A DNA stretch of 64,000 bases from Trichinella spiralis. Taxonomy: Eukaryota; Nematoda; Enoplea; Trichinellida; Trichinellidae. Location: contig CM012954.1 of the NCBI GenBank assembly GCA_000181795.3, positions 8,894,154 through 8,958,153 on the forward strand, written 5' to 3'. Under the pieces are notes generated by a model that did not search any database, had not been told where the DNA came from, and was given only the letters and a program-made list of their open reading frames with translations. Position numbers and translations under genes: made by a program. Below are positions 10,379 through 22,881 of the stretch, piece after piece (position 1 is the first letter of the stretch; each line of letters begins with the position of its first letter).

Positions 10379-13292
10379 CTAATCCATTTTTCGGCCTTCA
10401 ATGCTAACTGTAACTGCACGCATAGCTTTCTTCCGTTTCATTCTTTCCTTGAACATGCGCAACTTCAATTCAAATTCTGAAGTTCTTCTAACATGCTTCT
10501 ACGAGTTGTTGGATTGAAAACGAAATATGCATTTAGTTATATGGAAGAAAAAAAAACTGTTCAATTTACAGCAACGTACATTTTCCACAGAAACATCAAT
10601 ATTTGATTTTGGTCGAATCACATAATCTTTCGTCGACAGCTGGGGAACGCGGGCACGCGGAATGAAACCCTTGTCACCAGGACGCAACGGTCTGTTAACA
10701 TATCAAAATTCAATTTACCAGATGGAAAATTTGGTAAAAGCAAATCAGTGCAAAATGACTTGTATACAATTTCTTTTTGCTCTTTTGTACTGATAATTAA
10801 AAACAATACTTATTTTTGAGTGCAATTTTGATTCGCACAAATGATAAAGCATGAAAAAAGTTCTGTTTTACATTTCACCTAAACAGTCCTACCTTTGTAA
10901 GTAAATAAATCTTACTTGCTCTCTTCCTCAACATTAGAAGGACCAGGATTCATGCCATCGTCGCTGGAATGAAAAAAAATTGTTGCTAGATAATTTAATA
11001 ATCCCATAATTAAAAAAAAACAACAAACAGTACATCGTTTTCATTTTTTTCGCCGCAGATGTGTTGGTTTTGTAATCTCGACGCTGGCGTTCTTCTTTTG
11101 ACAGTAACCGATAGTCAGTTTGCAAATTAAATATAGGACGAGCCCAGTCGCCTAAGATGATTAAGCAGGAGTGTCCATTTAAGCTATTTATTAATTGATA
11201 AAATGAGATGAATAATCAAAATATTACTGATCAGCCTGCCGGCCAGAATACGGTTCTCTTTGGTTTCTTTGGGATGCTTGTGCAAAATCATCACCACCTT
11301 TCCAATATTTGAAGATCGTAACACTGAAGCGTCCAAAACGGGAAACTGACAATGGAAAATTTTTTTGAATGAAACAATACACTAACAGTAAATTATTCTT
11401 GGACAACACACTTACTTGTTGCAAAATTTTCAAAAGTTCTGTGCGAATTTCGTAAGATGGCAAACTTCGATCAGGCAACAACTGCAGCCACTCCTTTTGT
11501 TTTACAACAACAATTAATATTATTTACAGATATCGAAGGGATAAAAATTTATCAAATCACTTACAGCAATGGCAGTTACAGCGCCAGATTCTATAAATGC
11601 AGTCTGCAAATCCGCCCTAATTATTAAAACGAAAAATATGCATTTTCAAAATGACGAACAACTTGTTTAGGAAAATTCACTTTTTCAGTTGTGACAATAC
11701 ATAAGGTAAAAGTTTCCTCTTCTGCAAAGCGGGCTTTTGCGCTACATTCGATTCTCGGTCAGCCTAAAAATGAAGCACATTAAAATTTGGCCCCGTTCTT
11801 GATTGAAAATACTGCAACCTGTGCCGCAACATTCATCCTTTCGATTAGGTCATTAATTGTATCATCTGCATCTGAGATGAAATCCACATTTTCATAGCGC
11901 CGCCGTCTTCTGCGGTTCTGCATCTTCCGCTTTTGCATCATTAAGTCAAAGTCCGATACAAACCCCCTGAGAGAAAAGAACAATATTAAACAACATTTCA
12001 TCAAAAAAATTTACAAAACGACAATAATATTAATTAATTGAAACTAACGGAGGCATGGAAAACTCATTGACGTGCACTTTTGCATCCAAAAGTTGTTCTT
12101 CGTCTTCACTATCAGAAGTGGAAAACGTTTGCTCATCTTTTTCCTCGTCAGCTAAAATGCTCACTCTTTTATTGCATTAAATAAATGTATTGGAAACAGT
12201 AAAGCAAACCGTCCGCAGCTGTCGTTGAAGAAGCGGCAAATTTGCTCGACGGAGGCAACTAAAAAAGTCGAATATATATATATATTTATTTATATTTAGC
12301 ATTCCCAATCTCTCTCTCTCTCCCTTCGAGTGTTCCAGCCCTTTCCCTTTTCAATAAGAAAAAAATAGCCAAAATTACAACGTCCTCTTCATCATCAGAA
12401 TTGCCAAAAATATTCTCAATCACATCGTTCACATCCGACTGTGAACTCTCGCTTTCACTCAATGTACGACTTTGGGCACCTCTTAAAATACACAAAAGCG
12501 CTACAGAATACAAATTCACTTTACAAGTCAACAAATAAAAGTAATACTTCAACTTCCTGATATCGTCGCATGGTTCAAATATGCCTAAAATATTTTAAAC
12601 AATTGTAAATCAAAATTCATTCATCATTCATTACCATCAGATCCAGCTTCACTTTCCGCTAGCATTGTCCTAGACGAACATGCAACAACAGACTGGATAG
12701 TGTCTAAATGGAACAAAATAAAGGCGATTTTGAAAAAAAAAGAAAAAATCTATGAGATGAAATCAAAAATCCAGCATTACCAATACTGCTAGATGGTTCG
12801 TAATTAATATTTGCGCGTTCAGTATTCGGAGTAACATTAGCATACAATTCCTCATTGGCAGACTGTTCAACAATTAGCTCGCGTACCAGTGAATCGACAG
12901 CATTGTCAGCACAGAATTCATCTAAAAAGTACCACACATTATTATTATTATTAAAATAAATGTAAAATATAATCGTGTAAACATAAAAATTTCATCATTT
13001 TAACTTTAAATTTGAATATTCAGTCGTGTATAATTATCGTGAAAAATACAAACAGCTATTTAAAACGTTCATATGCATACAGAATCTGTGTATACGTTGC
13101 AATTAAAGAAAAAAAGTTGACATTACCTTTCAAAATATCTTCATGTGGAGGATAAATTCCACGTTCATCGTTCAAATAGAAAGTATCATCACGGACTTCA
13201 ATAATATTCTCAGAATTTCCAACAGCAATTGAATCACCATCACAATCATCATCGTCGCCATCATCTTCCAAGCAATTGAGAATGTTATTCAT
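10379..13292 (-). CDS. IWS1: IWS1 homologue (Spt6-interacting transcription factor)
   Basis: IWS1 binds Spt6 and acts with elongating RNA polymerase II in the nucleus. Sixteen exons join in frame: 13292-13127, 12921-12781, 12703-12635, 12584-12548, 12481-12379, 12258-12210, 12151-12049, 11966-11819, 11763-11681, 11616-11565, 11493-11416, 11345-11228, 11151-11034, 10963-10916, 10691-10580 and 10498-10379, giving 1545 bases and 514 residues. The first ~220 residues are acidic and Ser-rich, as in the family's disordered N-terminus. Exon 8 has the signature [11 protein letters not shown]. Exons 9-13 (residues ~272-421) form the TFIIS N-terminal-like helical domain, with [15 protein letters not shown] and DWARPIFNL. 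Exon 15 has [14 protein letters not shown], and the protein ends with the conserved basic VSIEGRKMD. The start is the first Met before the acidic region; an upstream non-coding exon is possible. It is somewhat shorter than vertebrate IWS1 because the N-terminus is shorter. Confidence 0.9.
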
Positions 13293-14851
13293 CTTTAAAA
13301 AAATCATCAGCATTAAAAGATACTCTGCTATTGTCACACTAATCAAACACTGACGACATCTTTTAGCAAGCAGATTAGTTGTGCCACTATGAAATAATAA
13401 CTAATCAACTTCACAATGGAAAAATCTAGCTATTTGTTTGACATTTAAAAATTAGTGCACTTTTTCAATTTAATGTTTATTACGTGAAATAAAAATATGC
13501 ACAAATTCTTTAAAAAACATGCTTCTATGATCCGTAAGAAGAAAAAAACTGACACATTCGATAACTGCATTTTCTGTCCGTCGTTATAAAAGTGACGCAT
13601 TAATAAAAGACTAATAAAATATTCAGAAATGGAAATAAAGAATATATTTTAACTTTAATAGCAAAACTTTCTATCAGAACTTTACAAAATGAAATATCGA
13701 TTTTAGTTCTTTTCAATCAAAATAACTGTGTTCCTATGCTTACACAATGTAACAAACAATCGAACGTACAAATTCAAAATTGCTGAACATTAGTGAATAA
13801 TAAATGATGTCAGAGAACAAACAAAGGAAAAGTTGAAAGGATTCAGTGCAAAATTAATAATCAGAAATAGTTTTGTCTTGATAAGTTCAATGATGCAAAC
13901 CAAAAATGCTGAACTATAAAATCACATCAAACATATAAACAATTTTAACTAAACTCCTATTTAATTTAATTTAATATAACATATTACGTAGAAGTTGGAT
14001 TAAAAAAATGACAAAAAATAATGAACAGAATAACTCACTTTACAAACTTTCACCAACTAGTTTAACTGCACAACCACCGCTAACTTACGACAAATGTAAG
14101 TGTATACCGTAATAAAAGATAAGTAAGTTAACAAAACGAATACTGTAAACCGACTCATTCCGTTGATGACAAAATCAAGTTTTTGATGAAAATTATAATT
14201 ACAAAAAAAAAGATTTTATATTGAAAAATATATTCTATCTTATACTTTGCATTAAAAAATTAAATCATTCACTCAAAAAATAGGTAATTTTGTTTAAAAT
14301 TTCCATAAAAAAGAAAAAGCACTGTTTTAAACAGTGTCATCATATTGAACAAAAAAATGAATTAATTGAATTAAAATTGAAATTCATATATGCTAGACTT
14401 GATCGTTTGCTCTTTTGTGTGCTTATTTTACCAAATATAGCAAATGGAATGAGCATCTCAGCAAAATAAATAATTTTCAGATTACGCAGCATATTTGGCG
14501 CAGTTTACAATTTACATACAGCAAGTAGATACTCTTTAAATAAACTGTTGTTGACTATCTATCACTGATTGTTGTTTGTTCAACTTTTTTATATGTTATA
14601 AAAATGCTTTGTCGTGCAGTTTGTTCATTTGTATATAATTCCGATTTCACTCAGCGTGATAATTTCGCTTTTTAACCATTAAATGCACCCCATTTGACAT
14701 GATTGTACAGGCTAAATAATGACCGTATCAGTATGTGATTTTCAAGTATAAGGAAACAAAGGATGTATCAAAATGAAAAAATCTATATAAATTTAACCAA
14801 ATAATTATCTGTTATCGGTTTTGCGTGAAAAAAATTGTTCACTGCTTTCAG
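13293..14851. other. AT-rich intergenic region
   Basis: No recognisable gene, RNA or repeat. The part next to 13293 should contain the IWS1 promoter, but I see no distinct element. Confidence 0.5.
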
Positions 14852-14939
14852 TTATATTGTGGATAATAAAACTGCAAACAACCAGGTCAAAACGTTGGCG
14901 GAACACGAACTGTTACGAAAGCGCATTACCCGGCAATGA
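14852..14939 (+). other. Possible terminal exon of an unknown plus-strand gene
   Basis: A good acceptor (CACTGCTTTCAG) is followed by a frame of 29 codons including the stop, with a basic, Leu/Glu-rich tail (KTLAEHELLRKRITRQ). GC content rises sharply here. No upstream partner exon was found, and this could instead be part of the PDI 3' region. Confidence 0.2.
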
Positions 14940-15449
14940 AAAAACTTCCTGCAATCACATTTGTTGACCTGGGCAAGCTATTTTGAGAGATTGAAGAAAC
15001 TGGTTCATTGTACGCAAGGTCAGCCTTCATCAACTCTCAGCTTTTCACGCTTCAAATATCGTCAACCAAATTCTAGATTTCTCAGTGTTTTTATACTCAG
15101 CAATACCAACAAAAATGCGTAACAGAAAAAACCACCAAGAACAATAGAACTGTTCACAATAGAATGTTTAAAATAATAATAATAATGATAATAGTAATGG
15201 TAACAATTCAATGGTGGTTGTGATTAAACAAAAGCGTAAGCCTCCAATAGCTACTTTAAATCGACAAACGGGATGGGGAAAGTAAGTGGAAAGCGCACAT
15301 TATCCACAACAAAAATTTAAAAAAAGAAAGAATGAAAAGAAAAATAAATTCATATACAACTCATCTTCATAATAACAACAAATGAAACTTGGGTTACATG
15401 AACGCGCTATTGTTGGGATATGCATTTTCAAACCTGTGTGACCAATTCT
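14940..15449. other. 3' flank of the PDI gene
   Basis: No convincing frame. It probably includes the PDI 3' untranslated region. A simple ATAATAATAATGATAATAG stretch lies near 15174-15192. Confidence 0.4.
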
Positions 15450-16928
15450 TTACAATTCTTCGTGCGCTTCTCCGGTAGGCGCATCTTCGTCAGCTTCATC
15501 TTCACCCTTCTGACTTCCAACTACACCGTCCGATTCGACAAACTTAATCAAAGCTTCCAACGTGCGCGCACCTCCATAATGACTGCCTTCCAGTGCTCCG
15601 TTTTTGAAATACATAATTGTCGGGAAAGAATTGATGCGGATGTCTTCAACCTCGTTCGCAGTAGCATCCATTTTGGCAATGACCACCTTGTCGCTGTCTT
15701 TGTAATGTTCGCCCAAAGATTCCCAAATTGGTGCCAACTGCTTACAATGACCACACCACGGAGCGTAAAATTCGACTAACACAGGTTTGCCGGCCGTTTT
15801 TATGAAACTGGCAAAATTGTTACCAGTCAAAACCTTCACCGGATGCTTGTCCCAATCTTCTGGCAATTCTTGACTAAGCAAATGCGGTTTCAACTTGTTG
15901 TCCAAAAAGTCTTTCGCGAATTTGATCACATCCGACGCTTTGAATTCAGTAAAAGATGGCTTGTACTTCAGCATATCATCGCCCAGATTGATCAAACGAA
16001 TAGTAGGCAATTCGGTCTTTTCTAAGCCAAAAAATTCCATGATCCTTCCGTTGTCTTCCACGTCCGCGTTAATGGTGACAAACAACAATTTTCCTTTGTA
16101 TTCTTTGGCAGCTTTGGTGAATTCTTCCAACGTTTTGTCAAATCCATCGGCTTTCTTGCTACAGAAGAGCAGCATGTGCGATTTGATATTACCGCCGAAT
16201 ATTCTGACGGCCGTTTCTTGAGTAAAATCACTAACTAAAGGCATACTGCTGATCAAGATCCAATTTTTCAGCTTCTCCACTTCGAATTCGCCTTCGTAGA
16301 CTTCACGACCATCGTCAAATGGTTTGAACAAAACAATGCCGTCCCCTTCGGCTTTCAGCGCTTTGTAAACAGCATCCGCAGAGGTCATGCCGAATTTCAC
16401 GTCGTCAATCAACGCAGCCGCATCCAAAAAGGCCTTGGCCTTATCACTGTCGGCCTTTTTGAAAAATCCAACAGCAGCCAAGGCATCTTTGACAAATTCT
16501 TCAGCCGCTTCTGCGTCTTCGAGCTGAACGGCCACAGGACCTGATTTCTTTTTCACCCAAGAAATAATATCTTCAGCCGTACGACCACCGTTGTATTCAA
16601 TTATATTTCCATCTTTGAAAAATTTCAACGTCGGATAACCGCGAATTGCGTACTTTTCCGCCAAAGCAGTTTCCACAGTCGAGTCAACCTTTGCCAATTT
16701 CACATCCGCTCCTTCGTCTTTCAGTCGTTTTGCTGCTTTGGCGTATTCAGGTGCCAACGCTTTACAATGTCCACACCACGGTGCGTAGAATTCGACCAAA
16801 ATGTACGCGTGATCAGAAATGGCTTTATCGAAATTCGCATTCGTAAGAACCATAACATGATCCTCTTCAGTCACTTCACCCCAAGCAAAAGCTACCAGAA
16901 GAGCGAGAAAAGACACGAACAGTTTCAT
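15450..16928 (-). CDS. pdi-2: Protein disulfide isomerase (PDI-2/P4HB type)
   Basis: An ER-lumen oxidoreductase that forms and shuffles disulfides; it may also serve as the beta subunit of prolyl 4-hydroxylase, relevant to worm collagen. The gene is one uninterrupted frame of 492 residues. A signal peptide covers residues 1-17. The a domain carries WCGHCK with active-site Cys 52 and 55, the b and b' domains lack active sites, and the a' domain carries a second CGHC at 392-395. An acidic tail ends in HEEL, an ER-retrieval signal of the KDEL family. The length matches the family. I start at the ATG at 16928 rather than an upstream in-frame GTG because the signal peptide follows directly. A TTCGCTTAAG acceptor-like sequence ends three bases before the ATG and might be a trans-splice site. 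No introns, unlike IWS1 next door. Confidence 0.95.
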   Translation of the reverse strand: MKLFVSFLALLVAFAWGEVTEEDHVMVLTNANFDKAISDHAYILVEFYAPWCGHCKALAPEYAKAAKRLKDEGADVKLAKVDSTVETALAEKYAIRGYPTLKFFKDGNIIEYNGGRTAEDIISWVKKKSGPVAVQLEDAEAAEEFVKDALAAVGFFKKADSDKAKAFLDAAALIDDVKFGMTSADAVYKALKAEGDGIVLFKPFDDGREVYEGEFEVEKLKNWILISSMPLVSDFTQETAVRIFGGNIKSHMLLFCSKKADGFDKTLEEFTKAAKEYKGKLLFVTINADVEDNGRIMEFFGLEKTELPTIRLINLGDDMLKYKPSFTEFKASDVIKFAKDFLDNKLKPHLLSQELPEDWDKHPVKVLTGNNFASFIKTAGKPVLVEFYAPWCGHCKQLAPIWESLGEHYKDSDKVVIAKMDATANEVEDIRINSFPTIMYFKNGALEGSHYGGARTLEALIKFVESDGVVGSQKGEDEADEDAPTGEAHEEL

Positions 16929-16979
16929 CTTCTTAAGCGAAAATGAAATAAGCAATAAGAGATACAACGCACTCGCCAA

Positions 16980-16987
16980 GTATATAC
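16980..16987 (-). promoter_or_regulatory. TATA-like box of the PDI gene
   Basis: GTATATAC reads as TATATA on the coding strand, about 55 bases before the ATG and just downstream of the TGACGTGTCA element. Confidence 0.4.
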
Positions 16988-16994
16988 TCAACAC

Positions 16995-17004
16995 TGACGT
17001 GTCA
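16995..17004. promoter_or_regulatory. UPRE-like element (TGACGTGTCA)
   Basis: TGACGTGTCA holds the TGACGTG core bound by XBP1/ATF6-class bZIP factors in the unfolded protein response and is nearly palindromic. It lies 67 bases upstream of the PDI ATG. A further ACGTG follows at 17006-17010. PDI genes are classical targets of this pathway, so position and gene agree. Function is inferred. Confidence 0.6.
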
Positions 17005-17010
17005 AACGTG

Positions 17011-19792
17011 ATTATTTAAAGAGAACAACTGGTTTATATCGTAATAGTTTATTCAGGTAAAGGTATACTGTAATTTTGAGCAACGTCATCATAAGTAGTT
17101 CAGTTTTGAAAAGAAAAATATGAAGAAATTTGACGAACCTGAGTTGAAATTTTAAGCAGATAAAATATTCAAGTGAAAATTTATATTTTATTTTAAAGAC
17201 TGAAGTGGTAACAGTTGAAACAGAAAATATATTAACACTTGACACTTGTCAATTAAATTGCAATTTGAGTAAATAAAGCAATAAATTGTACAGTAATAAA
17301 TTAGGCTATGCATACGTACGTATATGTACTTCATTTTTACTGTCTTAAGTTTTATAACAACAACTTGACAAAATTATTTAAAACTACAGTAAAGTTTAGA
17401 AACAGTACACTAATTTTTCCTCTTCAAATTCTTTTAGATTTTTTGCATTTCTTATCATAAATTGAGTTTTTTTACTGCTATGTGTCGTAAAATTATTTTT
17501 CATAAAAAACAGTACTGTAGCGTTACTTAATAATGATAATTTTGCAATGGTAAAACTTAAAACTATTTTTTAAAGTGGAAAACAAAACTTTTTACTATTG
17601 TTTCAGTATAAAATTTTTTATAATAAACATTTGTAAAGTATTTATTAGAAAAAATTTTCGCTGTACAGAACGAACAGGAAGCAAATTATAATTGAAAAAT
17701 AGCAAAAAGAAATATACACAAGTACCATTACGTAAATAGGCTGTTTTTAGTTCTTTTCGCCTGCTTCTTTAAATGTTTAATTTACATTATTACAATAGTA
17801 CGTTGTTCAACAATATGCTACACGTAGTTGACGCGGCCAACAAGCACACTCAACGTTAAATTTGTTTATATGAATTAATATTATGTGATCGTTTGACTTA
17901 GTTGAATAAACAGATTCAATTGTCACAGAAACGAAGTACAACTACAACAAATATTGGGTATAAGCACAGTTAAAGCTGTCTGTGACATTCATTTCCTGAA
18001 TATTTTTCCTATATTGCTGGCACATCTTGGCAAATATAACTTGCTAACTGTATTTTATAAATATTACTTTAAATACATTCATTCTTCACTAATTCGATCG
18101 TAAATATTGCTCTCCATTTATTTTGCCATTAAAATTTTAATTCCAAAGTAGCCATAACTGCTTTCAAAGTAACACATATATAAATTTTTATCATAACTGT
18201 TTACATTATTACATATTACAGAAGTGAAAAATCCCAATAATCACGTAAGCCCAATATTGAAGACGTGCACAACTGTAAACTCTAATTAATCAGAAACAGT
18301 CATGAAAGGTCGTTGAATCCAGTGACACTTGAGAACCATTTTGTGGGTAAAGATAGATTGATAATCAACTGCACTAAAAAGTTATGATGCAATAAAACTT
18401 TTTCAACTGCAGAAACATTTATTTCTGTAATTTTGAAACTATTCTCTCATCTGCATGCTAATTTCTAACATTGCTGTATATGAAATAATGTATGAATTCC
18501 AAACTAAACTTTAGATGCATTAATCTTCGCATTTCAAAAAAACGTAGGTGCAGTTCTCTTTGTAACTTAACCTCTTTCATATGAACTTAACAAAAAAGTA
18601 AAAGTAATGATAAGATCAATTAATCTGTTACAAGAAATATGGAGAACATGATAAGTGCTAAGGAATAAAGGCATGATATGCGTGAAAAAATTTATACATA
18701 TCACCAGATTATTCTCATTCACAACTTAGCTTGGAAAATTCAGGGTTTGTTGTTTTTCATCTGTCTAAAATTATTTTTCCTTATTAACACTGTGTAAATG
18801 TTTCGTCAGCATCCATTGACGACAAAAATAATGCAACAAATGATAGATTGCATTAAAAATTTTTCAAAAGTAACTTCGCCTACGTGATTAAACACAGAAA
18901 TGTCATTTCCTTCACACAAGAAAAATTCTTTTTCTAATGGAGTTCATTTACCTTTCAAGAAATTGCACTTCTAAAATTTGGATATAATTCACGGAAATTA
19001 CACTGCTAATTAAAAAATTAAATTCTACTTCTCTAATTAAGCAATAACATGGATTAAAGACGCAGCAATCAAAACTATTAATGCCAACATCACAGCTTTC
19101 TACGCAATTAAATGTTACAGCGTTATATTAATTGCAACAGTTCAACTGAGCTATACTTATTGAACAACAACCCATCACAAGACAATAAAATTATATATTA
19201 TATAGTGAAGAAATGCATAAGTGCCCGCTGGATAATTTTCAAGGACACCTTTCAGTGTGTAAAGCTCAAATTCATGATATTATACATCTACGTTGAAATA
19301 TCGCTAGATGATTAAATTGAAAAAAATTTCGTTTAAAACAACTCTAAAATTATATGCTCTGCACTGTTTATTCTGCACAAACCAATGTTTGACTTATCTT
19401 CATTGATGAATGCATTTGGAAAAATATGAATTTTGAAAAATTTTCAATTTTCACTAATAAATTAAATATTAAATAACAAAAACAAATTATTTATCCCAAT
19501 TTGCATTGTCTGCAACAAGAGTTCAAAATAAAAAATTAATATTCGGCTCTACAGTATATTACTTGCTGTAATCAGAACAAAAGTTCAAACTACTGTTAAA
19601 CTTTTATAAATTAAAACCATGGAATTTTTGAAAAGAATAACTCAGAAAAAACAACAGCAGTAATGTTAAATTCGATTTATAAATATTTAACATTCATACT
19701 GTAAGCATTACCTGAAAATCAGAAACGTCGATTTAGAAATCAAATTTGCCAGTGGCTGTCGCGTAACACTTAATTGTTAAGGCTCATTTAAA
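17011..19792. other. AT-rich intergenic region between PDI and the EGF genes
   Basis: About 2.8 kb with only short AT-rich frames and homopolymer runs. I find no exon, RNA gene or repeat I would defend. The two flanking genes diverge, so both promoters lie here. Confidence 0.55.
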
Positions 19793-22435
19793 ATGATCCG
19801 AGTGCAGATTTTTTGCTTCAAACTTGTTGTTTTACAATATTTTATTGCCTTTTCTACTTGTATTCAGTTGGAAGATCATAATCAGTGCATAGGAACGTTT
19901 TGTTACAACGGTGGTACATGTTTAACACCAAAAGGAATGAAGCAATCGATATGCTCATGCTTACCAGGATTTTGGGGCCGTCGATGTCAACATCGAGCAG
20001 GTGATCGTCCTTGTCTTGGTCATTTATGTGAAAATGGAGTTTGTGACAGTGAAGGCTTCATTCGTTTACCGTAAGTATTCTTTTGTTTTTTGAAAATTTT
20101 CAAATTTCGATGCACTTAAATGAAATTACATTTTATCTTATTAAATTTCACTTTGTTCCAAAATTCATTATAGCGAATATGTGAATATTACAGTGGAGAT
20201 GGTGTAAAACTTTTAGAATTTGTAGTACTTTGTAGTATTGAAAGCTTTAATTGGAAATAAAAGTAATGTTCAGTACATTTTGTATTACTTCAGAAAGAAG
20301 GTTGTACGCTATGGATGCAAATGTAATCGTAACTTCGTCGGCGCATTTTGCAATACAACCAAACACGAAGCGATGTGCAATTTACGCGCAGATTGCCAAA
20401 GCAAATTCATGCAAATTACCGTTAAAGACAACCAATGTCATTGTTCATGTCGTGAAGGCTATACGGGAAGTGACTGCAGTGTACAGCTTCCTTGCGCTAG
20501 AATTCACTGTGAACATAAAGCTGAATGTGTGGATGGAAAATGCAACTGCACTGGTACACTTTATACGGGAAAAACTTGTGAACGAATCAACATTCCTTTG
20601 CTGAAACAACTGAATGTAGAAAATTTATGTCAAGCCAGGGACGCCCCAAAATGTAACAGGAATATCAACGCTAGATGCACATTGGCTTTAGTAAGTATTA
20701 CTTATAGATTACATATTGAATATCAGTTTCATTTTTGAAATAAATTCACATACTTTTTTTTCTTAAACGTAGAATCATGAAAAAAAAGTCATCGCCTATT
20801 GTAATTGTACACCACCGTGGACAGGAAATCGGGAATGCACGAAAAAGTTTGATGCCTGTGAGCTTACGGAATTTGAGAAAAGCTGCGTTCAAGATTATCG
20901 CGCTTGCGACTTGGATGCACCAGTGGAAGAGAGCCGCTGCAAAAACGGTGGTTTATGTCTTTCAGATGCTAAAAGTTTAAAAGGCCAGGCTCGAAAATTT
21001 CTCTGCAAGTCAGTTAATTTCATAATATAACAATAATATAAATAACGGGGCAGTAAAGAATTATGATCATAATATATGTACTGTTTGGATGTGTATAATT
21101 TAGATGTAAGGGTAATTTTGTCGGGCCGTTTTGCGAATTTGAAGATTATTGTAAATATAAAAATGCCTGTCCAACGGAACATCATGAATGCAGATTGACA
21201 AGCGACCAAGATGGACTGAGGTTGCAAAAATTGTGTCTGTGCAAGCCTGGTTATACAGGTAATGCAGTTAATTTGAAGAGTTTATTTAAGGGTTTCGAAA
21301 TCCAATATCTATTTTGTAGGTAAAAATTGTGAACGGAAACTTACTGATTCTCAGATCATGGCTAAGTGTATAAACAACAAATGCAGTAATACATCTGTTT
21401 GTATTCCGTGTATTCGACTAAGAGGCATTTGTACAACTAAGGAACAACACAGACGTGGATATATGTGAGTGAGAAATGAAGTTTTCACTGTTTGTCTAGA
21501 TTCAACTGCTGTTTAGTTGTGCGTGTGATCCTAGTCAATCGGGTGAATTTTGTGAACACCATGTGTCCCCATGTGTCACTCACGAATGTAAAAATCATGG
21601 AACCTGCAAAGAAGTGGATGAATACACATATAAGTTCTGTTTCAATTAATTCAGTTAATATTTTTCATTTAATTGAATTTCATTTTAACAGGTGCATTTG
21701 CAAACCAGGAATCACCGGTTTACATTGTGATGTTATTGACAACATGTGCAAAACTCGAACTCCTTGTGTGCACGGAATTTGTACTGTGAATAAACATATC
21801 CGTGAAGGATACAAGTGTCAATGTAAACACGGATACCGAGGAGTGCAGTGTGAATTGCCTGCCTACAGTAAGTGATAATTAATTAATTAATTAATTAACA
21901 GCGGTTGAATGTTATTTTATGAAAACTTTTTGCATAAAATTATAAATAATGTGAATAACAGTTTTTCTACTCTGATGATCAGTTTTACTTTTAGTACTGT
22001 TTGGGAAGTGGAGCACTTCGCGTGAAGTAATTGCAATGGCATATTCGGCTATGATTGGATTAATAGTAACTATATGTTTTCTGATATATGCAATGTCACA
22101 ACCAGAAGAGCTGTCTCCTGATTCAGAATCGCAAGACGAATCAATGATGAAAAATTCTGAATCAGGCCTGGCTGAAAGTACAATTTCTAGGTATTATAAA
22201 GCTTAATGTAAACAAATCAGTTTTATTAAAATTAGATCATTTAGAATCGTAAGTTATGCGACAAGCCGTACCTCAATGAACCAATCGGTATGTTCAACAT
22301 ATTCACGTCTTTTTTTAATTAAACAATTTATATTTTTGTTAAATGCTTTTAAAAGTATTAAGTTGATTAATTTTGAAAATCAGTACAAAATGTAAATATA
22401 ACTATTTTCAGTGGCAGTCAGAAAGTGAAAGTTGA
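19793..22435 (+). CDS. Single-pass membrane protein with about ten EGF-like repeats
   Basis: Ten exons join in frame: 19793-20070, 20294-20690, 20773-21008, 21104-21258, 21320-21464, 21517-21633, 21692-21867, 21995-22190, 22236-22287 and 22412-22435, giving 591 residues. A hydrophobic signal peptide occupies roughly residues 1-24. About ten six-Cys EGF-like modules follow, starting CIGTFCYNGGTC and ending with CQCKHGYRGVQC; some have odd spacing. A transmembrane helix spans about 513-535, and a 56-residue acidic, Ser-rich tail ends WQSESES. I see no DSL, laminin or calcium-binding EGF signature, so a Notch ligand is unlikely. AATAAA at 22556-22561 could end the transcript. The next gene downstream encodes a similar type of protein. 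A cell-surface adhesion or receptor-like role is inferred. The last two small exons are less certain. Confidence 0.7.
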
Positions 22436-22881
22436 ATTCCCCCTATTTGGAATTGATATCTTATGAGATGTTCCGGTAAGATGGTTGCAAAACTGAAATT
22501 GATACTGAACATACACTACCCTTTTCCAGTCTGTTTTAGAATTGTGAAAAAATCGAATAAAGAGATAAAAAACACTAATACTGCTTGCGTTGTTGCAGTA
22601 TTGTTTTTTTTGCATTTTTTCTAAAATGTATCTAACATACGTGAACGTATTACTGTGAAGTAACGTAAAGTGAAAAAATAAATTTTAAATCAACGGAGCC
22701 TTTTCGTTTTCCTATTATAAATTATCACAGTGCTAAACGGAATTTTAAACATTAAACTCAAATGGAATGTTTAAACAATGAATTTAAACAATGGCGCGCA
22801 ACTTCGAATATTTAAACGGTTCGCACTTCTCTACTGTCACATCTATTTCTCTTCCTGTCCAATAAGCTTGCCAAAAATATA
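22436..22881. other. Intergenic spacer between the two EGF genes
   Basis: This 446-base spacer contains AATAAA at 22556-22561 and no frame of note. It is short enough for shared or operon-like expression, but nothing in it proves either. Confidence 0.5.

Noticed and set aside
16929-16994. N-terminal extension of PDI
   Set aside because: It begins at GTG, not ATG, and would bury the signal peptide; the ATG at 16928 fits the family.
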